64,000 nt of DNA from Rhodeus uyekii (lineage: Eukaryota > Chordata > Actinopteri > Cypriniformes > Acheilognathidae), in NCBI GenBank assembly GCA_037043235.1, contig JAWRVZ010000052.1, positions 124,001 to 188,000 of the forward strand. Reading direction: 5' to 3'. This document shows, piece by piece, positions 11,222-23,000 of the stretch (positions are counted from its first letter, which is position 1; every line of letters starts with the position of its first letter). The position numbers and the translations under genes are program-made. The notes beneath the pieces were generated by a model, which worked only from the letters and a program-made list of their open reading frames with translations, was not told the origin of the DNA and ran no database searches.

Positions 11222-12315
11222 CAGGGGTTTTCAAAGTGTGGGGCGCGCCTCCCCTGGGGGGCGCCAGAGCATACCAGGGGAGGCGCGGAGAGTTGTAAAA
11301 AATGATAGTCTAATAACTAGAGTTGAGCCGGATACTCGGCTGAAACGAGAATCCGGTACAGATAATGCACTTTTGCCGAGTACGAGTATCATACGAGTAA
11401 TATGAGTCATTATCTGTGCTCGGATTACATAAAAATCCTCATTGGGTATCTGACTGTGTCTGCGTTCTGCGATAGGCGCGCCTCCCCTACACATGCAGAT
11501 TTAATTCGTCTCGCGTGGCTCCTCCCTGCTCATTCACGCGCAGAACGCGGAAACGAGAACAGGTGTCTTTCCCTCTCTGTCACTCAGGTTCGCGGGTCTT
11601 CCGTTAACGTTTAGGGTTTCTTCAGCTTCAGGTTTGTTTTTTATTTCGGTTTGTTTGTAGTACTTATTAACCAGTATAGTTCTGGTAAACGTGGGGTTTG
11701 TTCAGACGTGGTGCTTGATAGAGTGCGACTAGCGTTGCGCCTGCCTGTCAGAGTTTTTTTTTAACCGTCTCCTGCTCTATTCAGTTGTTTAACTTCGCGC
11801 ACTGAGTGTCTGACGCTTTCTTGCTGTATTTCATACAAAATAAAGGAATGCAGATCTTAAAAACAGCGTCAGACTATGTGATCTGTAAAACACACAGTCC
11901 CCCCTCTCTCTCTCTGTCTCTCCCTCACTCACACACGTGTGGAAATAAATAAATAAAAATTACACTGATCATAAAAAAATTTAAAGTAAAAAAAAAGAGT
12001 TATGTTTAAATGAAAACTCTTGTTCATTACAGTTTTCTTCATAATTGCAACCGCATGAGTTGGATTAATTTTTGCAAAACTTCTCTCTATATAGTTAGTT
12101 TGTGATCAAAACCATTGATCTGAAGCTCAATGCTGATGTTGTCATGTAAATAGTTTTCTAATCAGCAATAAATATAACAATTTCTGATCAACCCATATCA
12201 ATTGCATGATATGGTCAACACTAGTTTTTTTTTTCTTTGGGGGGGGGGGGGGGGGCGGCATTGGGTGGGTTGTGTCAAAGGGGAGCCCCACTGTCTCAGA
12301 CTTTGAAAACCTCTG
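11222..12315 (+). mobile_element. Non-autonomous hAT element, copy A, TSD GTTTAAAA
   Basis: Terminal inverted repeats CAGGGGTTTTCAAAG (left) and CTTTGAAAACCTCTG (right) are flanked by a perfect 8-bp duplication GTTTAAAA (11214-11221 and 12316-12323), diagnostic of hAT transposition. The interior shares subterminal blocks with copy B at 29377-30564 in the opposite orientation (GGGGCGCGCCTCCCC, the GATACTCG block, and a polyG/polyC run near the far end). No transposase ORF is seen, so it needed a transposase in trans. Confidence 0.9.
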
Positions 12316-12323
12316 GTTTAAAA

Positions 12324-14035
12324 CAATCACATTTCAGACATGGATTCCCCACAACAGTAGCATCAAAATGGCACAAACTGCTCGTGATTTAGCGTTGCTG
12401 AAATCAAAGCGCCGGGAGGATTACAGCTGCTCTTGTTTGTGTGAGCTGACGGACAGAGAGAGTGTGAGCTGAAACTGCAGCATGGTCTGCTGAAGGCTTG
12501 CGGCGGCGGCCTGACGCTGGTGGAAAGCCCGTTCCTTGCGGGAAGAGGGCGGCATTGCCTGAGATTCGAGCTTGCTGCTCAACCAACTTTATCTGAATGT
12601 GGATGTTTCGCTTGAACGTTAATCCTTTGAACGTGCCCCTCCCGAACTTTGTTAATAAAACATCATTTAATAGGGTAAAACCAAAAAAATATTTAAAATG
12701 GGCATTTGTGGTCATGTGGAACGAATTAATTGGTTTTTAGTGCATTCTTATGGAGACATTTGTTTTGGTGTACGAGCATTTTGGTTTACGAGCTCGCTCT
12801 TGGAACGAATTAAACTCGTAAACCGAGGGATTACTTAGAATTATAAATAAATCAAGTAAAAAATAAAGTGTGAAATAAACTGTGCAATAAGTAAAACTGT
12901 AGACTGGTTAGCAGAAATGCAGAATAATTATGTGCAAATAAGTTATAACAGGTTGTTACACAGTAACAATGATAACAGAAAGTGCAGTGCAGTGTCAGTA
13001 TAATGTCAGTGTGTGATGTTTATCCTGGAGTGAGGTGAAGTCACGTGATGTTAGTGACAGCATTCAGGAGTCTGATGGCCTGGGGGAAGAAACTACTCCT
13101 AAGTCTCTCAATTTTGGCCATCAGGCTTTGGAAGCGCTTACCAGAAAGCAGCCGGGTGAAGTGAGGGTTTGCGGGGTGATAAGGTGCAGGGAAAAGGATA
13201 TTTAACAGGAATAAACATAAATATACAAAGGAAGGGGGGAAAACCTGGAGATCTTTCAAAATGGTACCGTCTTTTAGCCAAGAAGATGGTAATCATAACA
13301 ATATAAGATTGTGTGAAAGTCTGTTAGTCCATTCTTTGAAAACCGAAAAACAACTACTATAACAAAAAATATAAACAAGCTGCCAAAAGAGTTTCTGCTG
13401 TGGTTCTCATCCAAACTTCGCTGAAATTTTTCGAAAGATGTCCAGAAGACTTGTGCAAACAGTGTGATGAAAAGCCCATAGTACATCATATTTAATCCTG
13501 TGCAACTATCTAAAAAGTCTGCGTTACTATTTACCCCACGTTGCTTTGTGCCCCCGCGCTCCCCTACAACACACAGGAACATGGGCATGGAAAGACATGG
13601 AAAGACAACGCCGGACAGCAAACACTGAGGGAGTTTTTAGGACACATGAGGGAAGGTAGTGATGAGAGACAGCCGGGAATGATTTATTGCTGGCAAGAAA
13701 GTGAGATGATAGCTCTATCTGAGTGCAGACCACAATGCATCTGAGTTTTGAGTCAAATACAACCCTTTATATATTTTTCTCTTATCTCCCAATGTCCTAG
13801 TAAATTTTCCAGTCCTCTTTTCTTGTAACTCCACCTTGACCACCAGCAACCATAAATTTCACTTCCATACTTCAGATTGTCTTGGTGGCAGCGCCTCTTT
13901 TTCCTTGCGCTTCAGAAGTTTCATTTTAAAGGCCACTGACTGTTTGTGCATCTGTTTTGGCCTTCTTCCCAGACCGCGCGCTGTCCATCAAATCATATAG
14001 TCACATCATTAGTAAGATTTATGTCCTTACTCAAC
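12324..14035. other. No gene recognised; repeat-like fragments
   Basis: A fragment at 12720-12835 has inverted words (TTTACGAGCTCG, CGTAAACCGAGG) suggesting a MITE remnant. The stretch 13060-13160 (GTCTGATGGCCTGGGGGAAG) reads like a dispersed fish repeat, but no second copy exists in this window. No supported coding exon. Confidence 0.35.
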
Positions 14036-14120
14036 CATTGGTGGTGAGATTCCCCCCTACTATGTGAAGCGCTTTGAGCTCTGGAAAAGCGCTATATAAA
14101 TGTAACATTTCTTCTTCTTA
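14036..14120 (+). mobile_element. 5'-truncated SINE3 tail
   Basis: The segment matches the tail of the minus-strand SINE at 1697-1790: TACTATGTGAAGCGCTTTGA, then a GCGCTATATAAATG word and a short (CTT)n run. It starts abruptly inside the SINE body (ATTGGTGGTG), as expected for 5' truncation in target-primed reverse transcription. Confidence 0.7.
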
Positions 14121-15072
14121 CTAGCTCTACACATTTTGAATGACATTTTAATTACTTCAACATATACCAGCTCTGCACTTAAGTTTTGAATGACATATTC
14201 ATTTCTCCAACATAAGCAGCAAACTGGACCAGCGCCACCTTTCCTCAAGAGAATAGTGTGGGACATCTGAAGGTTAACAGGTCCGGGAATCTCATCTTTG
14301 CTATGGGTCATTTTTCACAGACTTTTGAGAGAAGGCAAACCAGCAAATAAAGTAATGAATCAAAATAATGTTAGTATTTTTCTCTATAGACCTTGGTAAA
14401 CCACCGTTAATGTAAGCTTACATTAACCAGGGAATGTGAAAGAGAGACAATTATCATATGTACTATATATAATATGAATGTTTGCATAAGTAATAATTGC
14501 ACAAGCATTAATGAGAAGCTGTTTTCTTAGCCCTGCCTAAACTAATTCCTACTCTTGTACAACAATAACAATAGAGTTGGAACGGCGGCCCGCCTACACT
14601 GGCAAAACAAATTCTGGTTAACATAGTTTCCGTTTCATTCCCATGGATAAAATAAAACATTTAGAAATCATTTTAATTTTCTAAAATAGATTTTTTTTTT
14701 TACTATGTACAGTGGAGTTCACTTATCTCGAGTCACGGTTAACTTGCTAATCCTATTATGTCGATGTTTTTGAAGTGGAACTGCCAAACTCCCTATTTGT
14801 CTTAGCATTTTATTGTGGGTAATGTCAATTCTTTTATGTCACCGAACCCTAATATCTCGAGCACAAAAAAGGGACAAATTCGCCACTCAGTGCCGGCCCG
14901 AAGGGTTGTGGGGCCCTAGGCGAGATAAAAAAATTGAGCCCACTGGTGTAAAAACAGCGAGAAGAGAGCACAAAAAATACAATTTCAATGTTTAAATGTA
15001 TACATTTTCACAAACTCAACAAACTCAACATTTAATCAGATTTAAACAAGTTTGCAGGTGCAGTTTGGGCAT

Positions 15073-15153
15073 GACACAGTTGTGGTTGAGAGGTTAAGGC
15101 GACGAACTATAGATCCATTGGAGTTTATCCGCGCAGGTTCGAATACTGCCGTC
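15073..15153 (+). pseudogene. tRNA-Ser-like pseudogene or SINE head
   Basis: Box A-like TGGTTGAGAGGTTAAGGCG and box B-like GGTTCGAATAC with a long variable arm between them, the layout of tRNA-Ser/Leu. The acceptor stem pairs only partly, the anticodon stem is mismatched and box B is degenerate. It lies inside the Tigger element, so it is probably passenger sequence rather than a working tRNA. Confidence 0.5.
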
Positions 15154-16165
15154 AACAACAATTTTGCAATTTAATGGGGTGTTTTTGGAGGGCTTGGAAC
15201 GGATTAATTTCGTATCTCGAGGTAACACTGTACCTCGATCAAAATAGCAACCAGACTTATGACGTTATATAACTTTAGACTTATTTAAGACACTTTCTCG
15301 AGTATATATCGAAAGGAATTTACAGAGATATGTGGCTAAGTGGAATATGTGGAATCTGTACTAGGAATACGTTACGACATTCTAGTTCATCCAATAGCCT
15401 ATTGCGGGAGGTGTTATGCTAAATAGAGTGTGGTGCTGCTGTGCATGTTTCTAATCTTTTTTCTGCTTTTATTTAGACAGTTTTTTTTTTATTATCGTTT
15501 TCAGCTATTTGTCATGTATGAATTATTCAGAGATATTCTTTTAATAAAATATGTTTTATATTTTGCTCACCGTCATTGTGAATTGTATCGTGTTTAATTG
15601 GGTCTGTGCACTACAACAATGTCATAATTGACACATAACCACTCATACTATGTGTGGACGTTTGAAAAAATAAAACTACTAAAAATACGTGACATCATGT
15701 GCGGGTCGCGACCGCCTGTATCGCCTGTTGGACGGGCCGGCCCTGTCGCCACTTCACATAGTTATCCCGTGACTGAGCGTGCCAAGTTCACTGAGTTTGC
15801 GTTGCACGTGGATCGCATGTGAATCTCCAGTGACGCTTCACTCACAGTGCCTTCACTCACAGTGCCGTGAAGTCGATGCTATCTGGCACTGGAGTTAACC
15901 GTCACTGTCCAGGAATTCCAAGATTACATAGACGTCAAAAACGTTGTTCATGATGGCGTGATCACTGATGGCGACATTGTATCAAGTGTACTGAACTGCT
16001 TATTGTAAAATCTAACTACTGTACATCCCGCACGTTTTTTGTGATTTTGTGAGCAATCTTTGTTTTTGCATTGTTGGAGAATATAATTAAAGGTTTGCAT
16101 CAAGAATCGAAGGTGTTTTTTATTGTGGTGGTTTTACATATGCCTTTTGTTGTTAGCAAACATAT

Positions 16166-16503
16166 TGTCACGAATGGTGTTGCTGGTGTGCGATGCGGAG
16201 ATACTCGAGTTCAAGCAAACAAGGATTTATTAATAAACAAAAAGCCAGGATCCACGGGAGGAAACATCCACACACGCCGACAGGAACACTTCCAGAAAAC
16301 ATAACATCCGACGAAGACAAAGGTATACGAGGGGACTTAAATAACAAACACTAAATGATAAACAGCTGACGAAACTAACGATCAGTGATTAGACAGACAG
16401 GTGCGTGGAGTGAAACGATGAAATAATAGACAGGAAGTGAAACAATGACAAGACTGACAGGAAGTGACAAAGAAGACCCGGACAGACAGGAACAAGTGTT
16501 ACA
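16166..16503 (-). mobile_element. Solo LTR with 5-bp TSD CATAT, nested in Tigger
   Basis: TGTCACGAAT..GTGTTACA is flanked by CATAT at 16161-16165 and 16504-16508. The opening block (TGGTGTGCGATGCGGAGAT) is the reverse complement of the R/U5 end of the LTR at 50736-51070, showing related Gypsy-like families and minus orientation. Its far end (GACAGGAAGTGA repeats) matches 43735-43885. Confidence 0.85.
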
Positions 16504-17235
16504 CATATACACAATACAGTGTAAGTACTTTTTTTTTTTTTTTAGATGAATGCTGATCGCTTCATCAAACAAATTGCGGCAACACTGTTGTGTAAAAAGA
16601 CACCAAAAACAGGAGCATGTACATTCTCATTTAATAACTCACATCATGTACATCAATAAATTTTCATTTTTCTTTCTTGCGAGGGTTGTTGTCTTTGGCT
16701 CTTGCACTTTCACTCTGACAGCTGACACTGATGTGACCTGTCAATCATGCAAGAATCTCAATTTGTGATTGGCTGTGCTGAGGGTGGGCTCTTCTCATCT
16801 CATCTGATGAAAACGCTCAGACCTGTTGACCTGCTTGTGTTGCTACACAGCAGGAGAGACTGCTTTTTCTTTTTCTTCTGATTCTGACTTGTGTTTGTTT
16901 TCTTATTGTGTGAATTTTGCGCACAAGCACTGTGTACCGAGCCTGAACAGTTATGGATAATTGATGTCATGCGAGCAACATTTGAAATTCCAAATGTGAT
17001 CTTACACAGAAAAAGTTCATCAATCTATGGCAGCGGGTTATGCAAAGGATTTTTTACACAAAACCCAAAACCCGCGGGCTATATGAGTGTGCGGATTATC
17101 TGCGTCTGCGGGTTATTTGTGGGGAAATCATTAATAAATGTTATATGGGTTATGCTATTTAATATCTTGATCCTCGGTTATCTGAATGCTTTTTTGCAAC
17201 CCCCGTCGACATAACCAAACTCCACTGTACATCCA

Positions 17236-17671
17236 TTACTGATAAGTAGTAAGATGGTCAGCACACACTACACATGGTTGATGAAAGTTCCCAGAGGACC
17301 ATCTATGGGCAGGTATGCCTTCGTCCACTCGGTGAGGTAAGCGTAATAGAATACCTTCATTAAGTGGTAGGGAAACCATGTTAGGTACATCAGCTGTGAA
17401 AAAAATCCCTTGTGTGGTCCTCAAGGGTTTTACCTAGTTGGTATAGCAGTGCATTGGGACTGCATTTTCTGTTTTGTTGATGGGTTCGTTCTTCTGTTTG
17501 GTGTTGGCTGGGTAGGAGTAAGCGCACGTCCAAGGAGAATGCAAAGGAAAAGGGTTTAAAAATACAAATGAAATACAGGACACAGGTGACTAAGACCAAA
17601 ATTAAGAAGCACATGGGGAAAACCTGAAAGAAAACAAACTCAAACAGCGACATTACCCTTTTTTCTTTCAT
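17236..17671 (-). other. Exon-like open frames, unrecognised
   Basis: Two minus-strand frames (17671-17390 and 17424-17236) can be joined by a plausible intron: donor GTAAAACC near 17433 and an acceptor with a pyrimidine tract TTTTTTTCACAG near 17403. The first has a hydrophobic N-terminal stretch (FPMCFLILVLVTCVLYF). A third reading of the second exon ends in TFINHV and a stop. I recognise no family. It may be chance. Confidence 0.2.
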
Positions 17672-19372
17672 TCAAAAATGTCTCAAAACTCCAACTCTCT
17701 AAAAAAAACTCAAGCAACATGCTGTTTGGGAGGGTTTTAAGAAAAATCCTCCTCGCTCATCAAAAAACAAACTCCAGTATATTCAGTTGTGAAAAAGGAC
17801 TGGAACTTCAAACAGGAATGGCTGTACTTTCAATTCAGAAGAAAGTACAGACATAGTGTATGGATTACACAGTAGATATACATATAAGAAACTGAACATT
17901 TAAATAATGCAATATAATACAGTAGTAGACATGTAGAGTAAAATATATAATTGTTTTAATGAACTTTAAATGTATATCTTATTTTACAGCAGTGCAATTT
18001 TGATTTATGTACAAATGAGCAGTTGTGGTAGACAATATGAAGTTATGAGAACTGCATTATGAGATTATGTATGAAGGAATTGGTCTCTGATCTCGTCAGG
18101 TGTTCTCCAAACTAATCAGGCTCACAGGAGAAAACTCAGAGCTGTTATCTTGGCTGAAAGTATTTGACAATAGGGTACCAATAATTATTGCCAACGCATT
18201 TTGGAGAAAAGCATTTATACCTTTTTAAACCTCACTTTCAATTCTTTTTCTATTTCTACTTCAGTGAAAGGTTAGATTTTTGTGATGAAAGGTCAAAAGG
18301 AAAAACAATGCTGATTTATTTTTTTTACAGCCACCTTTGATTATATTTACCAGAGGTGGCAATAATTCTGACCACAACTGTATTTCAAAACATGTATTAT
18401 AACGTTTCTTTATGAGCTAAATTTATGTCTATATGTAACTGTTTCAATTTCTAGTAGGTTTCAACTGCGCATACATGAAGTAGATCCTCATATAAAGAAA
18501 GATCATTTCACATTTATACACATTACATTTCTGTAAGGAAAATAACATTAAATACATTACTTATGTATTAACATACACATTTTTCTTCTAAAATATTCTT
18601 CTGGAGACCAGAAGAAAATTTGTAAAGCTAGATAGATTTAATTTTAAGTGCACACACACTACAAATCTCACAGATTTTGTGTACGCACAAATTAAGTACC
18701 CTTCATCAAGCCCAATCAGTGGAAAATTGTGCACATCTGCATTGCCAATCTTCTCCCCGAAAATAACCCATCCTTCTAATACAGGCAAGATCAATGGTTT
18801 ATTTGTTTTAGGGATTCTGTTTATAAAGTAAATATATTTTAGGATGTGTAAATATTTTTAATGGAAATAGAACAGATATTTATTTTTGAATTTTTCAAAA
18901 ATAATACATCAACATGTCACTGACATCACATTTAAAAATGAAACATACAAATATTTCAGTATACTTAAAATTCAACAAAAATATTTCATACCTTTGAGAA
19001 AAAACAACAACAACAAAGGTGTCATCATTAGGATATTTTGTCTGCTCGACACCACCAACAGCACACCTGTGTGAAGCAGCAGTTATACATTACTGTGTCA
19101 TCAGACCTGTGCAAACTGTGGAAAGGACCGCTTGACCACCAAATTAATTTGACAGTGTCTGTCTTCAAACGGTCTACTAATCATCTCCTTAATCATGACA
19201 TGTGCATTGCTCATCATTGTTACTTCAGGATAATGATTTCTTGTCATTTTTAATGCTTAACTTAATAAGAATGGCATATTTAATTGAAATGTGTCAAATT
19301 AAAAGTGGTTCTAAATCGTTCAAAACAAAAATGCATGCTTATGGCCCAGAGTGTGCTTATGGCAAGCAATTT
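17672..19372. other. AT-rich, no gene; probable DNA-transposon end at 18170-18385
   Basis: The words CCAATAATTATTGCCAAC and TTTACCAGAGGTGGCAATAA followed by CTGTA resemble ends of Tc1/mariner-type MITEs, but no paired TIR or TSD was found. No supported exon. Confidence 0.35.
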
Positions 19373-19386
19373 TTTATTTTTTTATT
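19373..19386 (-). promoter_or_regulatory. Candidate polyadenylation signals of rnf121
   Basis: Two AATAAA hexamers on the minus strand lie about 255-270 bases downstream of the rnf121 stop codon, giving a short plausible 3' UTR. Inferred from position only. Confidence 0.35.
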
Positions 19387-19640
19387 TTTATAAAACCCAA
19401 TGGGTACATGGGAAATTGTTGCTGCAAATTTCAAAAGTCCAAACTTCAAGTAGTCTATAAACAAAGGTCAAAAAATAAAATGTCAACAAAAACATCAGAC
19501 TGCTAGAAGAATTTTTTTTGATGACACATTAACACAGCAAAACACAGAAATTGGGGGGAAAAGTCCCTGTCTCTGTGAAACCAGACATCTATTTGCTGCA
19601 GTTTGAGTCAAGTATGCTAGTCCCTCTACACTGAGTGCTG

Positions 19641-19761
19641 TTACTCCAAACCGAGGATGTAGTTGATGCCTTGTACCAGACCAATGATAACAGGCTGCCA
19701 GGCCACGAGGTAGCGTAGCCAGTCCAGCAACTGTCCATACATGACATGAGGTCTCTCCCAT
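19641..19761 (-). CDS. rnf121: rnf121 coding exon 9 (C-terminus, stop)
   Basis: 121 nt encoding WERPHVMYGQLLDWLRYL and ending GINYILGLE before TAA. Acceptor TGTCCTAAG. It is separated from exon 8 by a 5.4-kb intron composed largely of Tc1 and Tigger elements. Confidence 0.95.
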
Positions 19762-19969
19762 CTTAGGACAGAGTTAAGGTGCTAAAACTGCTATTTAATA
19801 AAACAAAATGGGTGAATGAAATGAGTTTGTAAACCTAATGAGCAGCTGAATATACATTATTCCAGACAAACAGCTACTTAAAAATCCATGTATTTATGTG
19901 TATATCTAAAGCAATGTATATTGTATTCAAGGAACACGTTTTAATCAGTTCTTGCCTTTTTTAGAACTA

Positions 19970-20028
<59 letters not shown>

Positions 20029-23000
20029 GTGGGACAGAAAGTATTCAGACCCCCTTTTTCACTCTTTGTTATATTGCAAACATTTGCTTAACTCATTTAA
20101 GTTAATTTGCTCCCCCTCATTAATGTACACACAGCAAAAATGTCAACAATTGTGTTTTTCTGTCAATGGGGTCATTGACAGAAAAACACAGAATTGTTGA
20201 CATTTTTGCAGATTTATTAAAAAAGAAAAACTGAAATATCTCATGGTCCCAAGTACTCAGACCCTTTGCTCAGTAATAATTAGAATCACCTTTTGCTCTA
20301 ATATAGTCATGAGTCTTTTTGGGAAAGATGCAACAAGTTTTAGATGCAACAACACCTAGATTTGGGGATCCTCTGCCATTCCTCCTTCCAGATCCTCTCC
20401 AGTTCTGTCAGGTTGAATGGTAAACATTGGTGGACAGCCATTTTTAGGTCTCTCAAGAGATGCTCAATTGGGTTTAAGTCAGGCCTCCGGCTGGGCCATT
20501 CAAGAACAGTCACAGAGTTGTTGTGAAGACACACAAGTGACCCTTGTGCTTAGGGTCATTGTCTTGTTGGAAGGTAAACCTTCGGCCCAGTCAGAGGTCC
20601 TGAGCACTCTGGAGAAGGTGTACAATCCAGGATATCCCTGTCCTTAGCCGCATTCATCTTTCCCTCGTCACTGCAGCTGAAAAACACCAACACAGCTAAT
20701 GCTGCACCATCATGCTTCACTGTTGGGACTGTATTGGATAGGTAATGAGCAGTGCGTGATTTTCTCCAAGCATACCACTTAGAATAAGGCCAAAAAGTTA
20801 TATTTTAGTTCATCAGACCAGAGAATCTTATTTCACACCATCTTGTCCTAAGTGTGTTTTCATGTGTCTTGCACTGAGAAGAGGCTTCCGTCGGGCCACT
20901 CTGCCATAAAGCCCCGACTGGTGGAGGGCTGCAGTGATGGTTGACTCTCCAACTTTCTCCCATCTCCTGACTGCATCTCTGGAGCGCAGCCACAATGATA
21001 TTTGAGTTCTTCTTTGTCTCACTCACCAAAGCTCTTCTCCCCCGATAGCTCAGTTTAGCCACACGACCAGCTCTAGGAAGGGTTCTGGTCATGCCAAATG
21101 ACTTCCATTATGGAAAGCCACTGTGCTCTTAGGAACCTTAAGTGCAGCAGAAATTGTGTAACCTCGGCCAGATCTGTGCCTTGGTACAATTCTGTGTCTG
21201 AGCTCTTCAGGCAGTTCCTTTGACCTCATAATTCTCATTTGCTCTGACATGCAGCTGTAAGGTCTTATATACGCTCACCTAAGGGATTATTAGGAACACC
21301 ATACTAATACTGTGTTTGACCCCCTTTCGCCTTCAGAACTGCCTTAATTCAATGTGGCATTGATTCACCAAGGTGCTGAAAGCATTCTTTAGAAATGTTG
21401 GCCCATATTGATAGGATTGCAGTTGATGGAGATAAGGCTTGTGTGACAATATCTGTCAATTATTTTATAAATTGCAAATTAACAGCAATGCTTCCCACAG
21501 GTGGTGGTGTGATAGACTTGTAGAACAATTCATTGTGTAATGTTTGCAACTTCACTTCTTTACCTGTAGGAGTCGCCAATGGACAAAAACAATGAGAAAC
21601 GTACGTACGCCAGACATGAAATTGGCGTAGAGAAACGCACACTTGCGTTAATTTCACTGTTAGTACATTTGACCGTGAAAGCTGGCGTATGCAAATGAAA
21701 GTGTAGTAGAACCATCAACCAGGATGATCAGAAGAAATGGACAGCACCTGAGTTAAATACATGAGTGTCACAGAAAAGGGTCTGAATACTTATGACCATG
21801 AGACATTTAAGTTTTTCTTTTTAATAAATGTGCAAAAATGTCAACAATTCTCTGTTTTTATATCAATATGGGGTATTGAGTGTACATTGAGGAAAAAATA
21901 ACTTAAATGATTTTAGCAAATGGCTGCAATATAACAAAGAGTGAAAACTTTAAGGGGGTCTGAATACTTTCCGTACCCACTGTGTGTGTATATATACACA
22001 CACACATATATATACACACGCATTATATATAAATAAATAAACAAACAAAAACAAACCAACAACATACATTTTTTATAAAATTGTTTGTAGGTCTGGTGTG
22101 ATTGTGACTTAAGTGAACCTGAATCATGGTGCATAATTTAAACGATGTGCAATGTTTAGTTGTGCCCTCTCCTAAGCTGTTTCTTAGACAGTTTGCCAGA
22201 TCCATGCTACCGTATTTTCCTCACTATAAGGCGCACCCAAAAGACGTGATTTTGTTAAAAAAATCGGACCAATATATGCGCCTTATATATGGACTGAGTT
22301 CCAAAATCTATAAAATTGTTTTTGGGTGATTTTGATAAGCGCTCAGCTTGATTGACTGTCGGACCATTTCACACTGACACAGTGAATCACAGAACATTAT
22401 GTAATACCATATGCTTACCTTCTGAAATCTGACTCCCTGTCACTCTGCACTTCCTGGAGCATATTCCCTTGTCAATCCATGTTTTCACACAGCAAACACC
22501 CAGAACGCGCAAGCGGGGTAAAGTTAGTTTTGTTTTTTATACTCCTCACACATTCAGCATAAAATGGCAATAACTCTAAAAGGACTCAAAAAAAAAAATC
22601 TTAACAATGTATACTTATGGATACATATGTCTTAATGTTTCACAAGCTTCTTTTTCGTTATTTCCGCTAGATATAATGAGCTAGGAGCCGTAAAACCCGT
22701 CTGAATGCGAGTTTCACCTGAAAAGCTTGTCTCTTTGCCGAGATGTGATTAAGGGACCGTGGGAAAAGTGCAATTTTCTTATGGAGAAAGCTATTGGTAA
22801 AAGAAAGGTAAATTTGGACATGCAATTCACTTTTTGAAAAGACAGGTTTAAACGGTGTCCACTGTGTCCCTTTAATGAATGCCACTGGTCTCATGTCTAC
22901 ACACACTTAAATTATAGCAGAAATCGAAAAGAACTTGCACTTTTCCCACGGTCCCTTACGCATAGCTCATCAAAGAGCAAGCTTTCCCGGCGAAACTCAC

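Larger units (their letters stand above)
14710..17227. mobile_element. Tigger/pogo-like DNA transposon, 2.5 kb, non-autonomous
   Basis: Left end CAGTGGAGTTCACTTATCTC and right end (inverted) CAGTGGAGTTTGGTTATGTC form imperfect TIRs, each flanked by TA (14708-14709 and 17228-17229), as for Tc1/mariner/pogo elements. The left 150 bp match the copy at 47574 and, inverted, the right end of the MITE at 36237-36552. No DDE transposase frame is readable. Nested inside are a tRNA-Ser-like unit (15073-15153) and a solo LTR (16166-16503). Confidence 0.8.

Noticed and set aside
12232..12255. Poly-G run as a regulatory G-quadruplex
   Set aside because: It is the homopolymer near the end of hAT copy A, matched by a poly-C run in copy B.
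18588..18794. 68-codon minus-strand ORF as a coding exon
   Set aside because: No splice sites in phase and no recognisable family.
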